64,000 nucleotides of DNA from Haematococcus lacustris (GCA_030144725.1 JASKMD010000003.1:19478710-19542709); one strand, 5' to 3'; shown: positions 33,544-44,850, counted from the stretch's first letter. The notes: generated by a model not told the origin, from the sequence alone. Numbers and translations are program-made.

Positions 33544-36000
33544 CACCAGTCCCGCAACACCACTCCGGCACGGCCTGCCAGCGCAGCCTCCCCACCCAGG
33601 CTGAGACAGCCAGCCTCACAGCAGCAGCCGTCCTAGGGTTCCAGCCGAGGGCCAGCTGCCCGCCACAAACCCCCGGGCTGGCTGGGCATGCGTGGGTCAC
33701 GCCATCCTGGCCCCCCCGCAGGCCGCCCCCCACGCCAGGCCTGGGTGCAGGCAGCCATGGGTCCGGGCCATCCTAGTGGGGGAGGGGGGCCCGGGGGGGC
33801 CTCAGCCAGGCCTGCATGGCTGCCCTTACCTGCTGGACCGCGCTCAGGGGGGGGCCCCGGCTGCAGCTGCCTCCAGGCCCCTACCGGCCCCGGCCCTGGC
33901 AACAGAGTCAGGCGCAGTGGACACACACGCACCAGCAGCAGCGGCGGCAGCAGGGGGAGTGGGCCATAAAGGCAGGGACCACGTAGCCCCTCAGGGGGTC
34001 ATGGGCGCTGGCCCTGGCCCTGGGCCCCCCCCCTCCGGCACACCAGCAGGCAGGCAGTGGTGTGCAGCCTCATGCAAGCAGCGGCGGGGAGCCCCAGGTC
34101 CCAGGCCGGCTGCCATGGGCCATGAACCATGCAAGCACACAGGGTCATGCAAGTAGTGGTGGGGCCGGCAGCACATCAGATGGGGTGAAGAGTGTGACCA
34201 GCTGCCCCCCACCAGCCCCCGCCCACCGCCACCAACATCGTTGCAACAGGAGCAGCAGCAGCAAGCAGCAATAGCAGCAGCAGCAGCCATGGCCAGGCAT
34301 GTGCCCCAGCGTTGGCGCCACCCCCCCCTGCGGCAGTCATCACCTCTGCAGTCGCTGCCAGCAGGGCCTGCCCCCCAGATGCTGTGGCACCCAGCACCGC
34401 TGCGCCCGGGCAGCCGCTGTCTGGCCCCCGCCCCTCCAGCACCGCTGCTGCAACCAGCACTGCTGCCTTGACCAGCTCCACCTTCTACGGCCCTGCAGCC
34501 GGCCAGCCCGCAGCGCCGTCAGGAGGGGCACGGGACCGCCCAGGGCCAGACTCCAGTGGCCCTCTGGATCAGGCCCCGGGAGGGGGGACAGCAGCAGGCG
34601 CGGCAAGGTCAGGGTCAGGGTCAGGTCAGGTCAGGGTCAGGGTCAGGGTCAGGGTCAGGGTCAGGGTCGGTCCCCTGGCCAGCGCCAGCCAAGGTCGGGC
34701 CCCAATGCCAAGCTGCTGGGCTCCCCAGCTGGCTCAGCTCGGAAGCAGCAGCAGCAGCAGCAGCAGGGGCAGGGGCAGCGGCAGCAGGAGGCAGCAGCAG
34801 TTTGGGCAGGGGCAGGGACAGGAAGGCAGCAGCAGGTTGGGCAGGGGCAGCAGCAGCAGCAGGGCATGGAGGGAGGGGCTGGCCGAGGTCGGGGAGCTGG
34901 GTGTCCTCAAGGCAAGGCTGGCTGCCCCTGCTGCTCTCACCCAACCCTCACAGCCGGTCTGCTAACCTTTTCACAGTCATCTAACCCCTCCACCCTCCAC
35001 CCTCGGCCCCCACCGTACCTCCATGCTCTGCCTCACATCGTCACACCTCACATCACCCTTGCATCACCTGGTCACACGTGTGAGACTCACTGTCTGCCTA
35101 CCCACCTCCTATGCTCATCTGGTCTTGCCGCCTCACCTCCTCCTTGGGCCAGCCGACCCTGCGTGGCTGCTGCTCGGCAACTTACTAACTCCAACCCTCT
35201 CGGCTCCCCCAACCCAGACCAACACCCACAGCTACCCCACAGCCTAGCCTTGCAAGCATTGACAATATTGTTTTACATCATGAACCTTGACAACCTGCAT
35301 GCCATTGTGCGCCATGCTCCCATGTGTTGGTCACCTCACTGCAAGTCACCTGGCTCCTCCATCAGGTCAGTTAGGCGATGTAGCGCTGCAGTGTGCCCTG
35401 GCCTGGCCGAGGCTACACAGCAGCTGAGACAGGACACACGCCAGCCCGCCCTTTGTGCAGGCAGGCTTGCAGCCCCCTACTGGCCCTGCCCCTGGCTTGG
35501 CCTGCAGGGGGCGAGGGGCTGCAAGGCCCCGGCTTCAAGGCAGGCCCTGCCCCCCCTCTGGCCTGCAGCATCAGCCTGGAGTCAGCCTCACACCTGGGCT
35601 TCACCTTCCCTGGGCCTCACAATGAGGTCACACAGGTCATGCGGTGAGAGGTCACACCGTCACTCTGCCTAGTGTGACTGGCAGCGCGATGAGCCACTGG
35701 GGAAGGAGGGGAGGGGGAGGTTGGGGAGGGGGAGGAGAGGGAGGGGAGGGGGAGCAGGGGAGAGGGGAGGGGGAGAAAGGAGGAGCGTGGCTTGCAGTGG
35801 GTTGCCCGTGTGTGGGGAGAAGTGGTGCCGAGGGAGGGGGTGGGTGGGCCTCCACCACAGGAGGTGGTGTGGTGGGTGACCTGGCGGTCCTTGGCCTCTG
35901 TGTCAGTGCCCCGCATGGCTGCTGCAGGGACACGGCTGGCTGCAAGCTTTGATGCGGGGCGGCAAGTGCTGGCTGGTGCCCATGAAGCTGCACCAGGTAG
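32857..36000 (+). CDS. Possible HARP/SMARCAL1-type gene, N-terminal part, cut by an assembly gap
   Basis: A candidate start MGYDDEDWDDEAFAAIDNLV gives an acidic N-terminus. Several kilobases of low-complexity Gln/Pro/Ser/Gly coding-like sequence follow, with a CAG run at 33488-33541 and a GGGTCA run at 34608-34672. Near the gap, two exon-like segments with splice sites appear. The first is SLESASHLGFTFPGPHNEVT at 35570-35646, with CAG| before and |GTGAGAG after. The second is LMRGGKCWLVPMKLHQ at 35934-35998, with CTGCAG| before and |GTAG after. The pair resembles the strand-strand-helix pattern of a HARP domain, found in SMARCAL1-type annealing helicases. The intervening exons are not resolved and no helicase motif is visible before the gap. 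Weak call. Confidence 0.25.
33488..33541 (+). repeat. CAG microsatellite (poly-Gln in one frame)
   Basis: Eighteen CAG triplets, the first few interrupted by a CAA. In one plus-strand frame this is a poly-Gln tract of about 19 residues. Confidence 0.9.
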
Positions 36001-36500
36001 NNNNNNNNNNNNNNNNNNNNNNNNNNNNNNNNNNNNNNNNNNNNNNNNNNNNNNNNNNNNNNNNNNNNNNNNNNNNNNNNNNNNNNNNNNNNNNNNNNNN
36101 NNNNNNNNNNNNNNNNNNNNNNNNNNNNNNNNNNNNNNNNNNNNNNNNNNNNNNNNNNNNNNNNNNNNNNNNNNNNNNNNNNNNNNNNNNNNNNNNNNNN
36201 NNNNNNNNNNNNNNNNNNNNNNNNNNNNNNNNNNNNNNNNNNNNNNNNNNNNNNNNNNNNNNNNNNNNNNNNNNNNNNNNNNNNNNNNNNNNNNNNNNNN
36301 NNNNNNNNNNNNNNNNNNNNNNNNNNNNNNNNNNNNNNNNNNNNNNNNNNNNNNNNNNNNNNNNNNNNNNNNNNNNNNNNNNNNNNNNNNNNNNNNNNNN
36401 NNNNNNNNNNNNNNNNNNNNNNNNNNNNNNNNNNNNNNNNNNNNNNNNNNNNNNNNNNNNNNNNNNNNNNNNNNNNNNNNNNNNNNNNNNNNNNNNNNNN
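36001..36500. other. Assembly gap (500 N)
   Basis: Exactly 500 undetermined bases between unique sequence ending CACCAGGTAG and the GGGCT array. The round number suggests an estimated or arbitrary gap length. Confidence 1.
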
Positions 36501-37668
36501 GGGCTGGGCTGGGCTGGGCTGGGCTGGGCTGGGCTGGGCTGGGCTGGGCTGGGCTGGGCTGGGCTGGGCTGGGCTGGGCTGGGCTGGGCTGGGCTGGGCT
36601 GGGCTGGGCTGGGCTGGGCTGGGCTGGGCTGGGCTGGGCTGGGCTGGGCTGGGCTGGGCTGGGCTGGGCTGGGCTGGGCTGGGCTGGGCTGGGCTGGGCT
36701 GGGCTGGGCTGGGCTGGGCTGGGCTGGGCTGGGCTGGGCTGGGCTGGGATGGGATGGGATGGGATGGGATGGGATGGGATGGGCTGGGCTGGGCTGGGCT
36801 GGGCTGGGCTGGGCTGGGCTGGGCTGGGCTGGGCTGGGCTGGGCTGGGCTGGGCTGGGCTGGGCTGGGCTGGGCTGGGCTGGGCTGGGCTGGGCTGGGCT
36901 GGGCTGGGCTGGGCTGGGCTGGGCTGGGCTGGGCTGGGCTGGGCTGGGCTGGGCTGGGCTGGGCTGGGCTGGGCTGGGCTGGGCTGGGCTGGGCTGGGCT
37001 GGGCTGGGCTGGGCTGGGCTGGGCTGGGCTGGGCTGGGCTGGGCTGGGCTGGGCTGGGCTGGGCTGGGCTGGGCTGGGCTGGGCTGGGCTGGGCTGGGCT
37101 GGGCTGGGCTGGGCTGGGCTGGGCTGGGCTGGGCTGGGCTGGGCTGGGCTGGGCTGGGCTGGGCTGGGCTGGGCTGGGCTGGGCTGGGCTGGGCTGGGCT
37201 GGGCTGGGCTGGGCTGGGCTGGGCTGGGCTGGGCTGGGCTGGGCTGGGCTGGGCTGGGCTGGGCTGGGCTGGGCTGGGCTGGGCTGGGCTGGGCTGGGCT
37301 GGGCTGGGCTGGGCTGGGCTGGGCTGGGCTGGGCTGGGCTGGGCTGGGCTGGGCTGGGCTGGGCTGGGCTGGGCTGGGCTGGGCTGGGCTGGGCTGGGCT
37401 GGGCTGGGCTGGGCTGGGCTGGGCTGGGCTGGGCTGGGCTGGGCTGGGCTGGGCTGGGCTGGGCTGGGCTGGGCTGGGCTGGGCTGGGCTGGGCTGGGCT
37501 GGGCTGGGCTGGGCTGGGCTGGGCTGGGCTGGGCTGGGCTGGGCTGGGCTGGGCTGGGCTGGGCTGGGCTGGGCTGGGCTGGGCTGGGCTGGGCTGGGCT
37601 GGGCTGGGCTGGGCTGGGATGGGATGGGATGGGATGGGATGGGATGGGATGGGCTGGGCTGGGCTGGG
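36501..37668. repeat. (GGGCT)n satellite with two (GGGAT)7 blocks
   Basis: Pure GGGCT pentamers except for seven GGGAT units at 36746-36780 and seven at 37616-37650. The blocks are exactly 870 bp (174 pentamers) apart. Long ORFs on both strands are translation artefacts of the 5-bp unit. Confidence 0.98.
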
Positions 37669-39756
37669 CACTCCGTTGCAACATGGCATGGCAAAGGAAA
37701 CCAACGCACCAACAACACCTGTGGCCGTGCACCATGTGCTTACCACCACCACCACCCAGCCACCACTCAGCAATGGCTGCTTTATGTGTTGTTGTGAGCT
37801 GCTGCACCTGGCCAGGCGGGTGCGCCATGCCCGGCTGCTGCACCTGGCCTAGCTGCTGCAGCACCAGCATGGTCTGCTGTTGCTGTTGCTGCTGAGCCTG
37901 AGCACGGCACTCCTCAGCTAGGGCAAGGGCTTGCAGCTCCTGCCCTGTGCAAGGCTTGGAAAAGTCATTACAGACCGCCTTGATTTTGACCCCAACAACC
38001 TCGATGTGCGCCTGGCTGATTTCGTCTCGAGCGTCAGGACTTTCATGTTGCATTGCGCGGTGAGCTCTGGAGGCTGAGGCGGGAGAGGGCCGTCAGGCTC
38101 CATTTTGCGATCCAGACGCTGCTGGGCATGTCCGGGCATGTCCAGGCAAACCAACTTAAACCGCCAACCCAGCCAGGCCAGCAAATCATTCGCTGAGCAG
38201 CGCCACAACGTCCACACAGGTGCATCAAGCAGGCGCTATTCAACTGCTCATTTTGTGCCCATCTAGACCGAGTCGAGACGTCGACTTGACTAGCCAAGAC
38301 GATACGACTATTCTAGTCGAGTTGCGCTCCTTATTTGCAATCCATCGCACATGAAGAAAACAAATATATTTCAAGTGGGTGAGGAAATACCAAAGATTCG
38401 AATGTGTAACATCAGTACTGAATTTCTCAAAAATAATTAGCTTCTAACAGCCGTGCAAAGCCGTAAGCGGTAAGCTTATAGCACAAGACTGTTTTGAACG
38501 AAGAAAAGAAAGCTCAAAAACGCGCAATAATGGGAAAGCCAGTACTTGGATGTATGTCATTCAATATTGGATGGGGGTCATCCAGTACTGGATTCCTGTA
38601 TATCCTCAGCCCAAATGTTCCTTGATTTTAGGTTTCCACCCCCAACTTTGTTCCAACTAGCTTTCACGAGTGTACTCATACAGCCACTGATGTCTGCCTT
38701 CATCGCCAATCAAGGGAAGCTTAGTGGCATCACGTCAAGACAACCACCACGCTCCCTCACAATGTTAGTGAAAGAGTCACCATAAACACCAGTGTCTTAA
38801 TGACTGCGCATGATACCCCCCTGTGAGTTGCCTGACCCCCCTCAAAGAGGCTACTAACCAGTTTGGCATGACAGACATCCCTCAATGCAAGCTGACGCTG
38901 GCCAGTATGACACGACACACCCATGTACGCTGACACGCGACAAACACATGGCACACACAACTGTGCCCCATGCACCTGCTGTCACTGCTGTTGCCATTGG
39001 GCTTGGCGATTGGGGGCACGGTCTCATTGCCATTCGCAGCTCAGGGCAGGGTTCTCCCTGCCGTCAACAGTTCACATCCGCCACCCTGGCCACCAGCACA
39101 GCTCCAGCGGGCGCCACTTGCTTTCCTCAGTGCACCGCATGGTCAATGCTGTGTTGCAGTCCCGGCCCACCCACCTGCCTAGCTGTGCTGGGGTTTGGCC
39201 TTGGTGCCCTCTTGCCCTTGCCTCTGCTGTGCAGACAGAGCGGTTTATAACATCTTGCCCTTGCCCCTGCCTTTGGCGGGGGGGCGTGGCTTGGCATCCT
39301 GCTCAGCCTCTCTGCCCCTGATGCGCTTGGTTGTCGGGGGAGTGTTGAGCCTTGGGACTTGAGGCGGCCTGTGTGATGGGCTGGAGCAGCCGGGTTGTCT
39401 AGCTGTCCTGCTGGGGGCTCCACCTGCTCTAGCTGTCCTGCTGGGGGCTCCAGCCTGCAGGCCTGGTGGGCTGCTCATGGTCCAGCTAATCCTCAACACC
39501 GTTGCTGGCCATCCACTGGTCAGCTGAGGCGGGCGCTGCGGCACACATCCAGCCTTGCCCCAGACGAGTGCGTAAGCCAGCTGGGACAGTGTAAGCCGCC
39601 CAAGCCCACCCCTCCCCTCCCTCCCCTCCGATACCCAAGGCATCCCCCCTTCCTCCCCCACCCCCACCCCCACCCTTGGCCCTGCCTTGGGCAGGACTTG
39701 GGCACTACCTCTGCAACGCCTCGCGGCAGCGCCGCGCAGACAGTGCAGGCCACAGC
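37669..39756. other. Gene-poor stretch with unplaced exon-like ORFs and an AT-rich island
   Basis: On the minus strand, 37790-38053 encodes a Gln-rich segment ([20 protein letters not shown]) preceded by [18 protein letters not shown]; it is not recognised. About 38320-38560 is clearly AT-richer than its surroundings. At 39245-39380 (-), an acceptor-like CACACAG precedes a basic tail (TTKRIRGREAEQDAKP ... GRGKGKML-stop) that looks like a terminal exon, but I could not assign it to a gene. Confidence 0.35.
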
Positions 39757-40755
39757 TCAGGGAGCGCCAAAGCGGCGCGCATAGTAGTCCAGGGGGATGA
39801 GGGACATGTGCCTGTCGGCCACGATCTCTGCCAGGTTCAGATCCTCCACCTCGCCGCTGTGGTACATGATGTTGGCCATGCGGGACACCAGGTCCACCCC
39901 CTGGGCGCCACAAGTACAGGCAGCGGCCAAGCTGTTTGCAGGGTGAGGGGGGCTGTCACCAGTCTCATGCAGCGGGTTCCCGCCATCATAGGCTTGTTGT
40001 ACATTCCCCTGGCACCCTGATGCCCCATTACCTCCACATAACAGCTTCTTAACTGTGCACATGGCCTGGTCTACACATAAGATTCACGGTACACCTCGTG
40101 CTTGGATTGAAATATGTTTCACCTGTTTTTGCTGAATGCTGAATTAAGCAGGTGCTTGTCTACCTGGTGCTACACCAACTAAGCAGGTGCCTGAAGCTGT
40201 CCAGCTGTCCAGCTTGTTTGTGTACATGTACTTGTCTACACCGTTGAAGCAGTCCAGCGTGACGCTGCTGGGCCGCCTGCCGACCTACCTGGATCTCAAT
40301 GAGGTACCACAGCGCGTCATCAGGCCAGTACAGCTCAGCGTGGCGCCCCACCAGGGCCAGGTTGATGTCAGCCGCTGTGAGGATACAGCCAGGCACAGTG
40401 GGCTGGACGGAGCTGGCAGGCATGGCGGCTGGGGGGGGTCTCTTGAAGCCCTGAGCAATGCAGGCAGGAGCAGCAGCAGCAGCAGTGGAGGCAGCATCAG
40501 GGGAGGAGCAGGAGCAGGGAGTAGGAGCAACGACCTGGTGTGGGAACCAGAGGGAGGGCATGGTGCCTCACATGGGGGCTTGCTAGATCTCATGGCACCA
40601 CACATGGGTGAGCACAACAGCCAGCAGCTGCTGCTGCTGCTGTACAGGGTGCATGCCTGTATGCCCCAGTGCCTCCCGCTAAAGGGGTGGACCTGTGACC
40701 CACAGCCAATGCGGCAACCTGAGCAGTGGGCACGCCCCAATGAGCTATGCCCCGA

Positions 40756-40789
<34 letters not shown>

Positions 40790-43700
40790 GAGAAGTGCAG
40801 GTGCGACAGCCAGCCCTCACCCCGCCTGGCAGCAGCGCATCCTGAGTGGGCCCCGCCACCAGCTGCTGCCCGCCATACAGGTGCAGGCCAGAGCCCGGCA
40901 GCCCGGCACCAGGACCCCCCGGGGGGCCGCCAGGCGCCAGCAGCTGGCTGGTGTGGCTCCGCCGCTTGTGGTTAGGGCCTGCATGGGTGCAGGGGGGACA
41001 GTGGCTGTGGGACCAGGCCAGGCGACCAGGACCCTGCAGCAGGGAGGGGTCAGGGCTCAGGGGCTGGCCCTGCGCTTGCATCACCCCTGCCGCTTGACAT
41101 TGATGCTGGATGCCAAACTTGAACCTGCCTGTTGACCTTGACATTGCCTGGCTGCCCACTCACTGGCCATGCCGGGGGCGCCGCCGAGCACTGGGGGCGG
41201 GGGAGGCGCAAGGTTGATGGCAGGACCCACCGCCCCACCTGCTGCTCCCCCCACACCCAGCCCCCCGGGCATGCCCTGGTGAGCTGGGGGGGGCTGCGGG
41301 GCCCCCCCTGCCGCCCCGCCGGGTGGTTGGGGTGGTTGAGGGTGAGGCCCCAGGGCTGACCCCAGGCTCTGGGAGGGGGGTGGGGGGACTGGCGCAATGC
41401 CCATGCCTGGCTGGGAGACCCCCATAGTGAGGAGGCTGACCCCCCCATGTGCCGGGTGTGACCCCTGCTGCTGCTGCTGCTCCATGTCGTTCCGGGGACG
41501 TTTGGCAGCTGGGCCACCCCCAGGGCCAGGCGTCCTGCTGCTGTTCACCGCCATGGTTCCCCCTGAAGAGGTGCCCACCCCGGCCCTGCCACTGGTAGCA
41601 GTGAGAGCAGAGGAGGAGGGGGCGGGGCGCTGCAGCGCCACCCAGCTGCGAGTCGTGGCGGTGGAGGAGGGGGCGGGGCGGGCACCGGGCGGGAGGGGGA
41701 GGGGCGGCAAGGGTGGTAGGGGCGGCTCGTTGGCGGCGCTGGGCAAGGCCCACTCGGGGGCGTCTGAGGCCTTGGGGGGGGCTGCGGTGCCTGGAGGGTG
41801 CGAGGGGTCTGCTGCTGAGGGGCCGCCCAGGCCTAGGGGCAAGCCGTCCAGCATCAGTGGCAAGGCCAGCGCGTTGGCAGTGGCTGCAGGGCGGCAGCAG
41901 GGGCAGCAGCTGCGGGGCATGGTGAGGGGGGGCCTAGGAGGGGGGCTGTGCAGGTAAGCAGGTACACAGTAAGGTTCCTAATCTGGTTAACTTTTGGCGT
42001 CTCAGACCCATAGCTGCTCCATTTTGGTAGAATTGTGATAGCCAAGCACATAGCCGTGCAACCCTTCGTTACATCTCTCCACAGTGCCCTTGATGGTCTC
42101 CATATGCCCACCAGCAGCAAAGATATGACATGTTTTAGTACCATACCCCTCAAAAACCAGTTTTACATTTAAAGTCCCCTAATGTGGGTATGTCGTTGCT
42201 TTTGTCCACCTACTTATAGATTGGCACCGCAACTTTTGTAGAAGCAGCTACCCATCCCAACGCCCCTATCAAAGCCAGCAGCTCGTCAAAAACATGATCC
42301 AGTGGCAGTCCAGAGGCACTCAAAACTGTGCACATGGACATGCAAGCATGCTACCTGCAAGATCGCTTGCTGGCCTTTGCAGCTTTCTTGGCTGCCTCAG
42401 CAACCACCTCATGCTTTATATAGAACCTATCGTCTGCTGGGAAACGTAAGCTGGGCTGCAGTGGGGCTGATTGCTGAGCTGCAACACGCAACATTGCAGC
42501 GTCGATTGTCCAGGGTTCCAGGGTTCAAAGGCTGGTTGCTGCTTGCCACCCTCCATGCTGGCTGCTGCTGCTGCTAGCATGTTATCCTTGTCTGGGGGGT
42601 GAAAGGCACTTCTCAAGTGCACGCTCTTCTCAAATGCCGCCCGAGATGTATTGTAATCGATATTTCATTAGATACTTTAAGTAAATAATTGTAACGAAAT
42701 GCCGCATGAACCCCTGGCGCCATTTCTTGCCAGGGGCCTTCTCCTTGAAGGGGTCCACTTTGCCGTTGCGCTCCGTGGCCCGCTGTGTTGCCCTCACGGC
42801 TGCAAGCAATGTTGTCTTGGTGACCCCCACACCCTGCTGCTGGCCCCTCACTACCAAGTCCCGCAGCTGCTCCTCTTCCACAGCTGACAAAGCTGTTGGG
42901 CGCCCACATTTTGCAATCACCCCACCCCGCTTGATGACTCTGTGGAGGGTGGTGTATGGAACGCCATGTTCCCGGGCCACAGCTGCCATGGATGGCTGTG
43001 GCTGGCCCCTCTTAACCTTCAAGTAAGCACATGCAGCTGCCAAGAGCCTTCTGGGCCTCTCGCTTGCGCTGTCTTGAGCCAAGCTGGACTGTCGAGAAGC
43101 ACCAGTGGTCGGTTTGGCCATAGGGCCTGGTGGTGTGCGGTAGGACCTGGGCACATGTGGCCTAAAAATTGACATGCGAGCTTAGAAAGAATACTTTCGA
43201 CGCAAGGCCGCGGCCAAAGGGTAGCAGAAGATAGAAGCGCACTAGCTGTGCTACATTGGGTACCCACCAAGGTGTCTAGAAGGGCGGCGCTCGCATGGGT
43301 AACTCGTCGCGCTAGTGCACGCGGGGCCTTAACGGCCGGTAGGGTTCAAACGGGCGTGACCGGCGACAGCCACATCTCAGCCGACAAAACGCGATAGTCC
43401 GCCCCAAACCGACTCACACCATCCTCACAACCTCCAACGAAAGGAGGCACGCGTGTTGAAGGTCGGAAATGGGAGAACGGCCAATATAGGCCTAACCAGA
43501 TTAGGAACCTTACTGTGTATGGCTGGGGCTGGGGCTGGGGCTGGGGCTGGGGCTGGGGCTGGGGCTGGGGCTGGGGCTGGGGCTGGGGCTGGGGCTGGGG
43601 CTGGGGCTGGGGCTGGGGCTGGGGCTGGGGCTGGGGCTGGGGCTGGGGCTGGGGCTGGGGCTGGGGCTGGGGCTGGGGCTGGGGCTGGGGCTGGGGCTGG

Positions 43701-44539
43701 GGCTGGGGCTGGGGCTGGGGCCAGAGCGGGTAGGTCAAGGCTGCTGGGTGCCCAGCCTTGACGCAGTACACGCCTCTAGATCCTTGTGTCAGCCAGCTCA
43801 CAGCCCAGACATCTACCTCTGTCATTCTGCCTTGGTGGCAGCTAGTCATGATGAGGGAGAGGGGCGGGGTCCTGCTGCTTCTCCCAGCAGCACCAGCAGC
43901 ACCTGCTGCTCCCACTGCACCTGCAGCTGGCCTGCTTTGCCCCGCACCGCACCCGTATGGTCCAGGATGCCGGTGTCAGTGATGAAGTTCTCAATGGTGC
44001 GCTCCAGCTCTATGGCGTGCATCTCCAGCATGTCGTATGCCTGCTGGGCGTACTGCACCTTCTCCTCAGCTAGCTGGCTCAGCATCTGCTGCTCTGTTTG
44101 CATCTGGACAGGCAAGGGGTAGGGGGGATCATGGGCAGGGACAAGGGCAGGGGCTGGGGCTGGGGCACAAGGCAGGGGACGTAAGGCAGGGGACGTGACG
44201 CAGGGCTGCAAGGGCAGGGTGAGGTGGTGAGCGTGACATTGCTTGCAGGTGAACGTAAGATGATGCTCAATGCAGTTGCCTCCCTTGTGCATGGCTTTGT
44301 TGCGCTGTGTGGCCAGATGTAGTTCCCACTTTGAGCATGATGTCGACATGCGCCTCCTCCAAGGGCTGCTGATACTGGGGAGGAACATTCAGCAGCTGGG
44401 CGGTGCTCGACTCCAGGGACTCAGACAGCTGGTTGCAGCGGTCGTCCAACACCTTGATGTTGTTTAGGATGCGGGACAGTTCGGTAGGGATGAAGTAGGT
44501 GCCCTCCACGAACGTTTCTAGGTAAGCGGGCTGCGCCAT
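39757..44539 (-). CDS. ING-domain protein with C-terminal Tudor/Agenet-like domain, interrupted by a transposon in an intron
   Basis: Exons seen: 44330-44539 and 43921-44103 (131 residues, phase 0). A long Pro/Gly/Gln-rich exon lies around 41081-41920. A segment near 40820-40950, then 40289-40450 and 39757-39900, complete the model. The first two exons form an ING N-terminal helical domain: PAYLETFVEGTYFIPTELSR, ILNNIKVLDDRC, AEEKVQYAQQAYDMLEMHAI and LERTIENFI. ING proteins recruit histone acetyltransferase or deacetylase complexes. The long middle contains AAKRPRND, a possible NLS. The end is LVGRHAELYWPDDALWYLIE, then SRMANIMYHSGEVEDLNLAE, typical of a Tudor/Agenet barrel; no PHD finger is visible. 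The join between 43921 and 41920 could not be phased. Thus two adjacent genes, one ING-like and one Tudor-like, remain possible. Confidence 0.6.
40757..40793. repeat. (CCAG)n tetranucleotide run
   Basis: About eight CCAG units within an intron-like part of the ING/Tudor gene. Confidence 0.85.
41963..43519. mobile_element. TA-flanked transposon with 25-bp perfect terminal inverted repeats (pogo/Tc-mariner-like)
   Basis: Left end 41965-41989 begins CACAGTAAGGTTCCTAATCT. Right end 43493-43517 is its exact reverse complement over 25 bp. TA dinucleotides flank both ends (41963-41964 and 43518-43519), as expected for Tc1/mariner/pogo insertion. Length is 1,553 bp. It carries a minus-strand ORF with a transposase-type helix-turn-helix domain. 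The right end abuts the (GGGGCT)n array. Confidence 0.9.
42630..43175 (-). CDS. CENP-B/pogo-type HTH transposase N-terminal domain, truncated, 181 aa
   Basis: ATG at 43175. After a Ser/Arg leader comes a psq-like helix-turn-helix (SMAAVAREHGVPYTTLHRVI). The start of a second HTH follows (GRPTALSAVEEEQLRDLV ... KTTLLAAV), then GKKWRQGFMRH, which in full-length CENP-B/Tc5-type transposases continues toward a DDE catalytic domain. Here the frame ends 18 residues later and no DDE domain exists between the terminal repeats. The element is therefore non-autonomous unless a DNA-binding-only protein is its product. Confidence 0.75.
   Translation of the reverse strand: MSIFRPHVPRSYRTPPGPMAKPTTGASRQSSLAQDSASERPRRLLAAACAYLKVKRGQPQPSMAAVAREHGVPYTTLHRVIKRGGVIAKCGRPTALSAVEEEQLRDLVVRGQQQGVGVTKTTLLAAVRATQRATERNGKVDPFKEKAPGKKWRQGFMRHFVTIIYLKYLMKYRLQYISGGI
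43521..43719. repeat. (GGGGCT)n hexamer array, about 33 units
   Basis: Perfect GGGGCT repeats immediately beside the transposon's right TA, within the presumed intron of the ING/Tudor gene. Confidence 0.97.
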
Positions 44540-44669
44540 GGCGCCAAGCGCTGGAAGAGACGCGCAGGACAACACGCAATTGTATACAAAAATATCGGTC
44601 CAGTCATGACTTTTTATGCATGTGTGTGCGACTGCCGATGGCTGCTACGGCACTGGCACTGGCTTATGA

Positions 44670-44850
44670 GGCAGCTGGCTTGTATGGCTGCGGCACCGTT
44701 GGCTGCAGGGGTGCCCCAGTCAGGCAGATGCTGAAGGAGGCATTGAGGCAGTGGTGATGGTGGATGAATTCCGTACCAGCCGGCTCAGCTCAGCCAGGGC
44801 CAGGGAGACCCTTCCTGAAGAGTTGCCTGGGCCAGGTAACAGGGTCGAGG
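44670..44850 (+). pseudogene. Fanzor-like fragment, pre-zinc-ribbon region
   Basis: Reads YGCGTVGCRGAPVRQMLKEA then, after a one-base frameshift near 44750, VMVDEFRTSRLSSARA. This parallels GFSGSGSIGSKGVPVNQM ... VVLVHEFRTSRVSSAR at 63305-63430. No flanking catalytic parts are found nearby. Confidence 0.6.

Noticed and set aside
36501..37668. Very long ORFs (Gly-Leu-Gly-Trp-Ala and Pro-Ala-Gln-Pro-Ser repeats)
   Set aside because: A stop-free 5-bp repeat is open in several frames on both strands, and some of these ORFs run through the N gap. There is no biological signal for coding.
39245..39913. 222-residue minus-strand ORF overlapping the Tudor exon
   Set aside because: Most of it is the wrong frame of the Tudor exon and intron. 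Only its last ~40 residues look exon-like, and these could not be joined to any gene.
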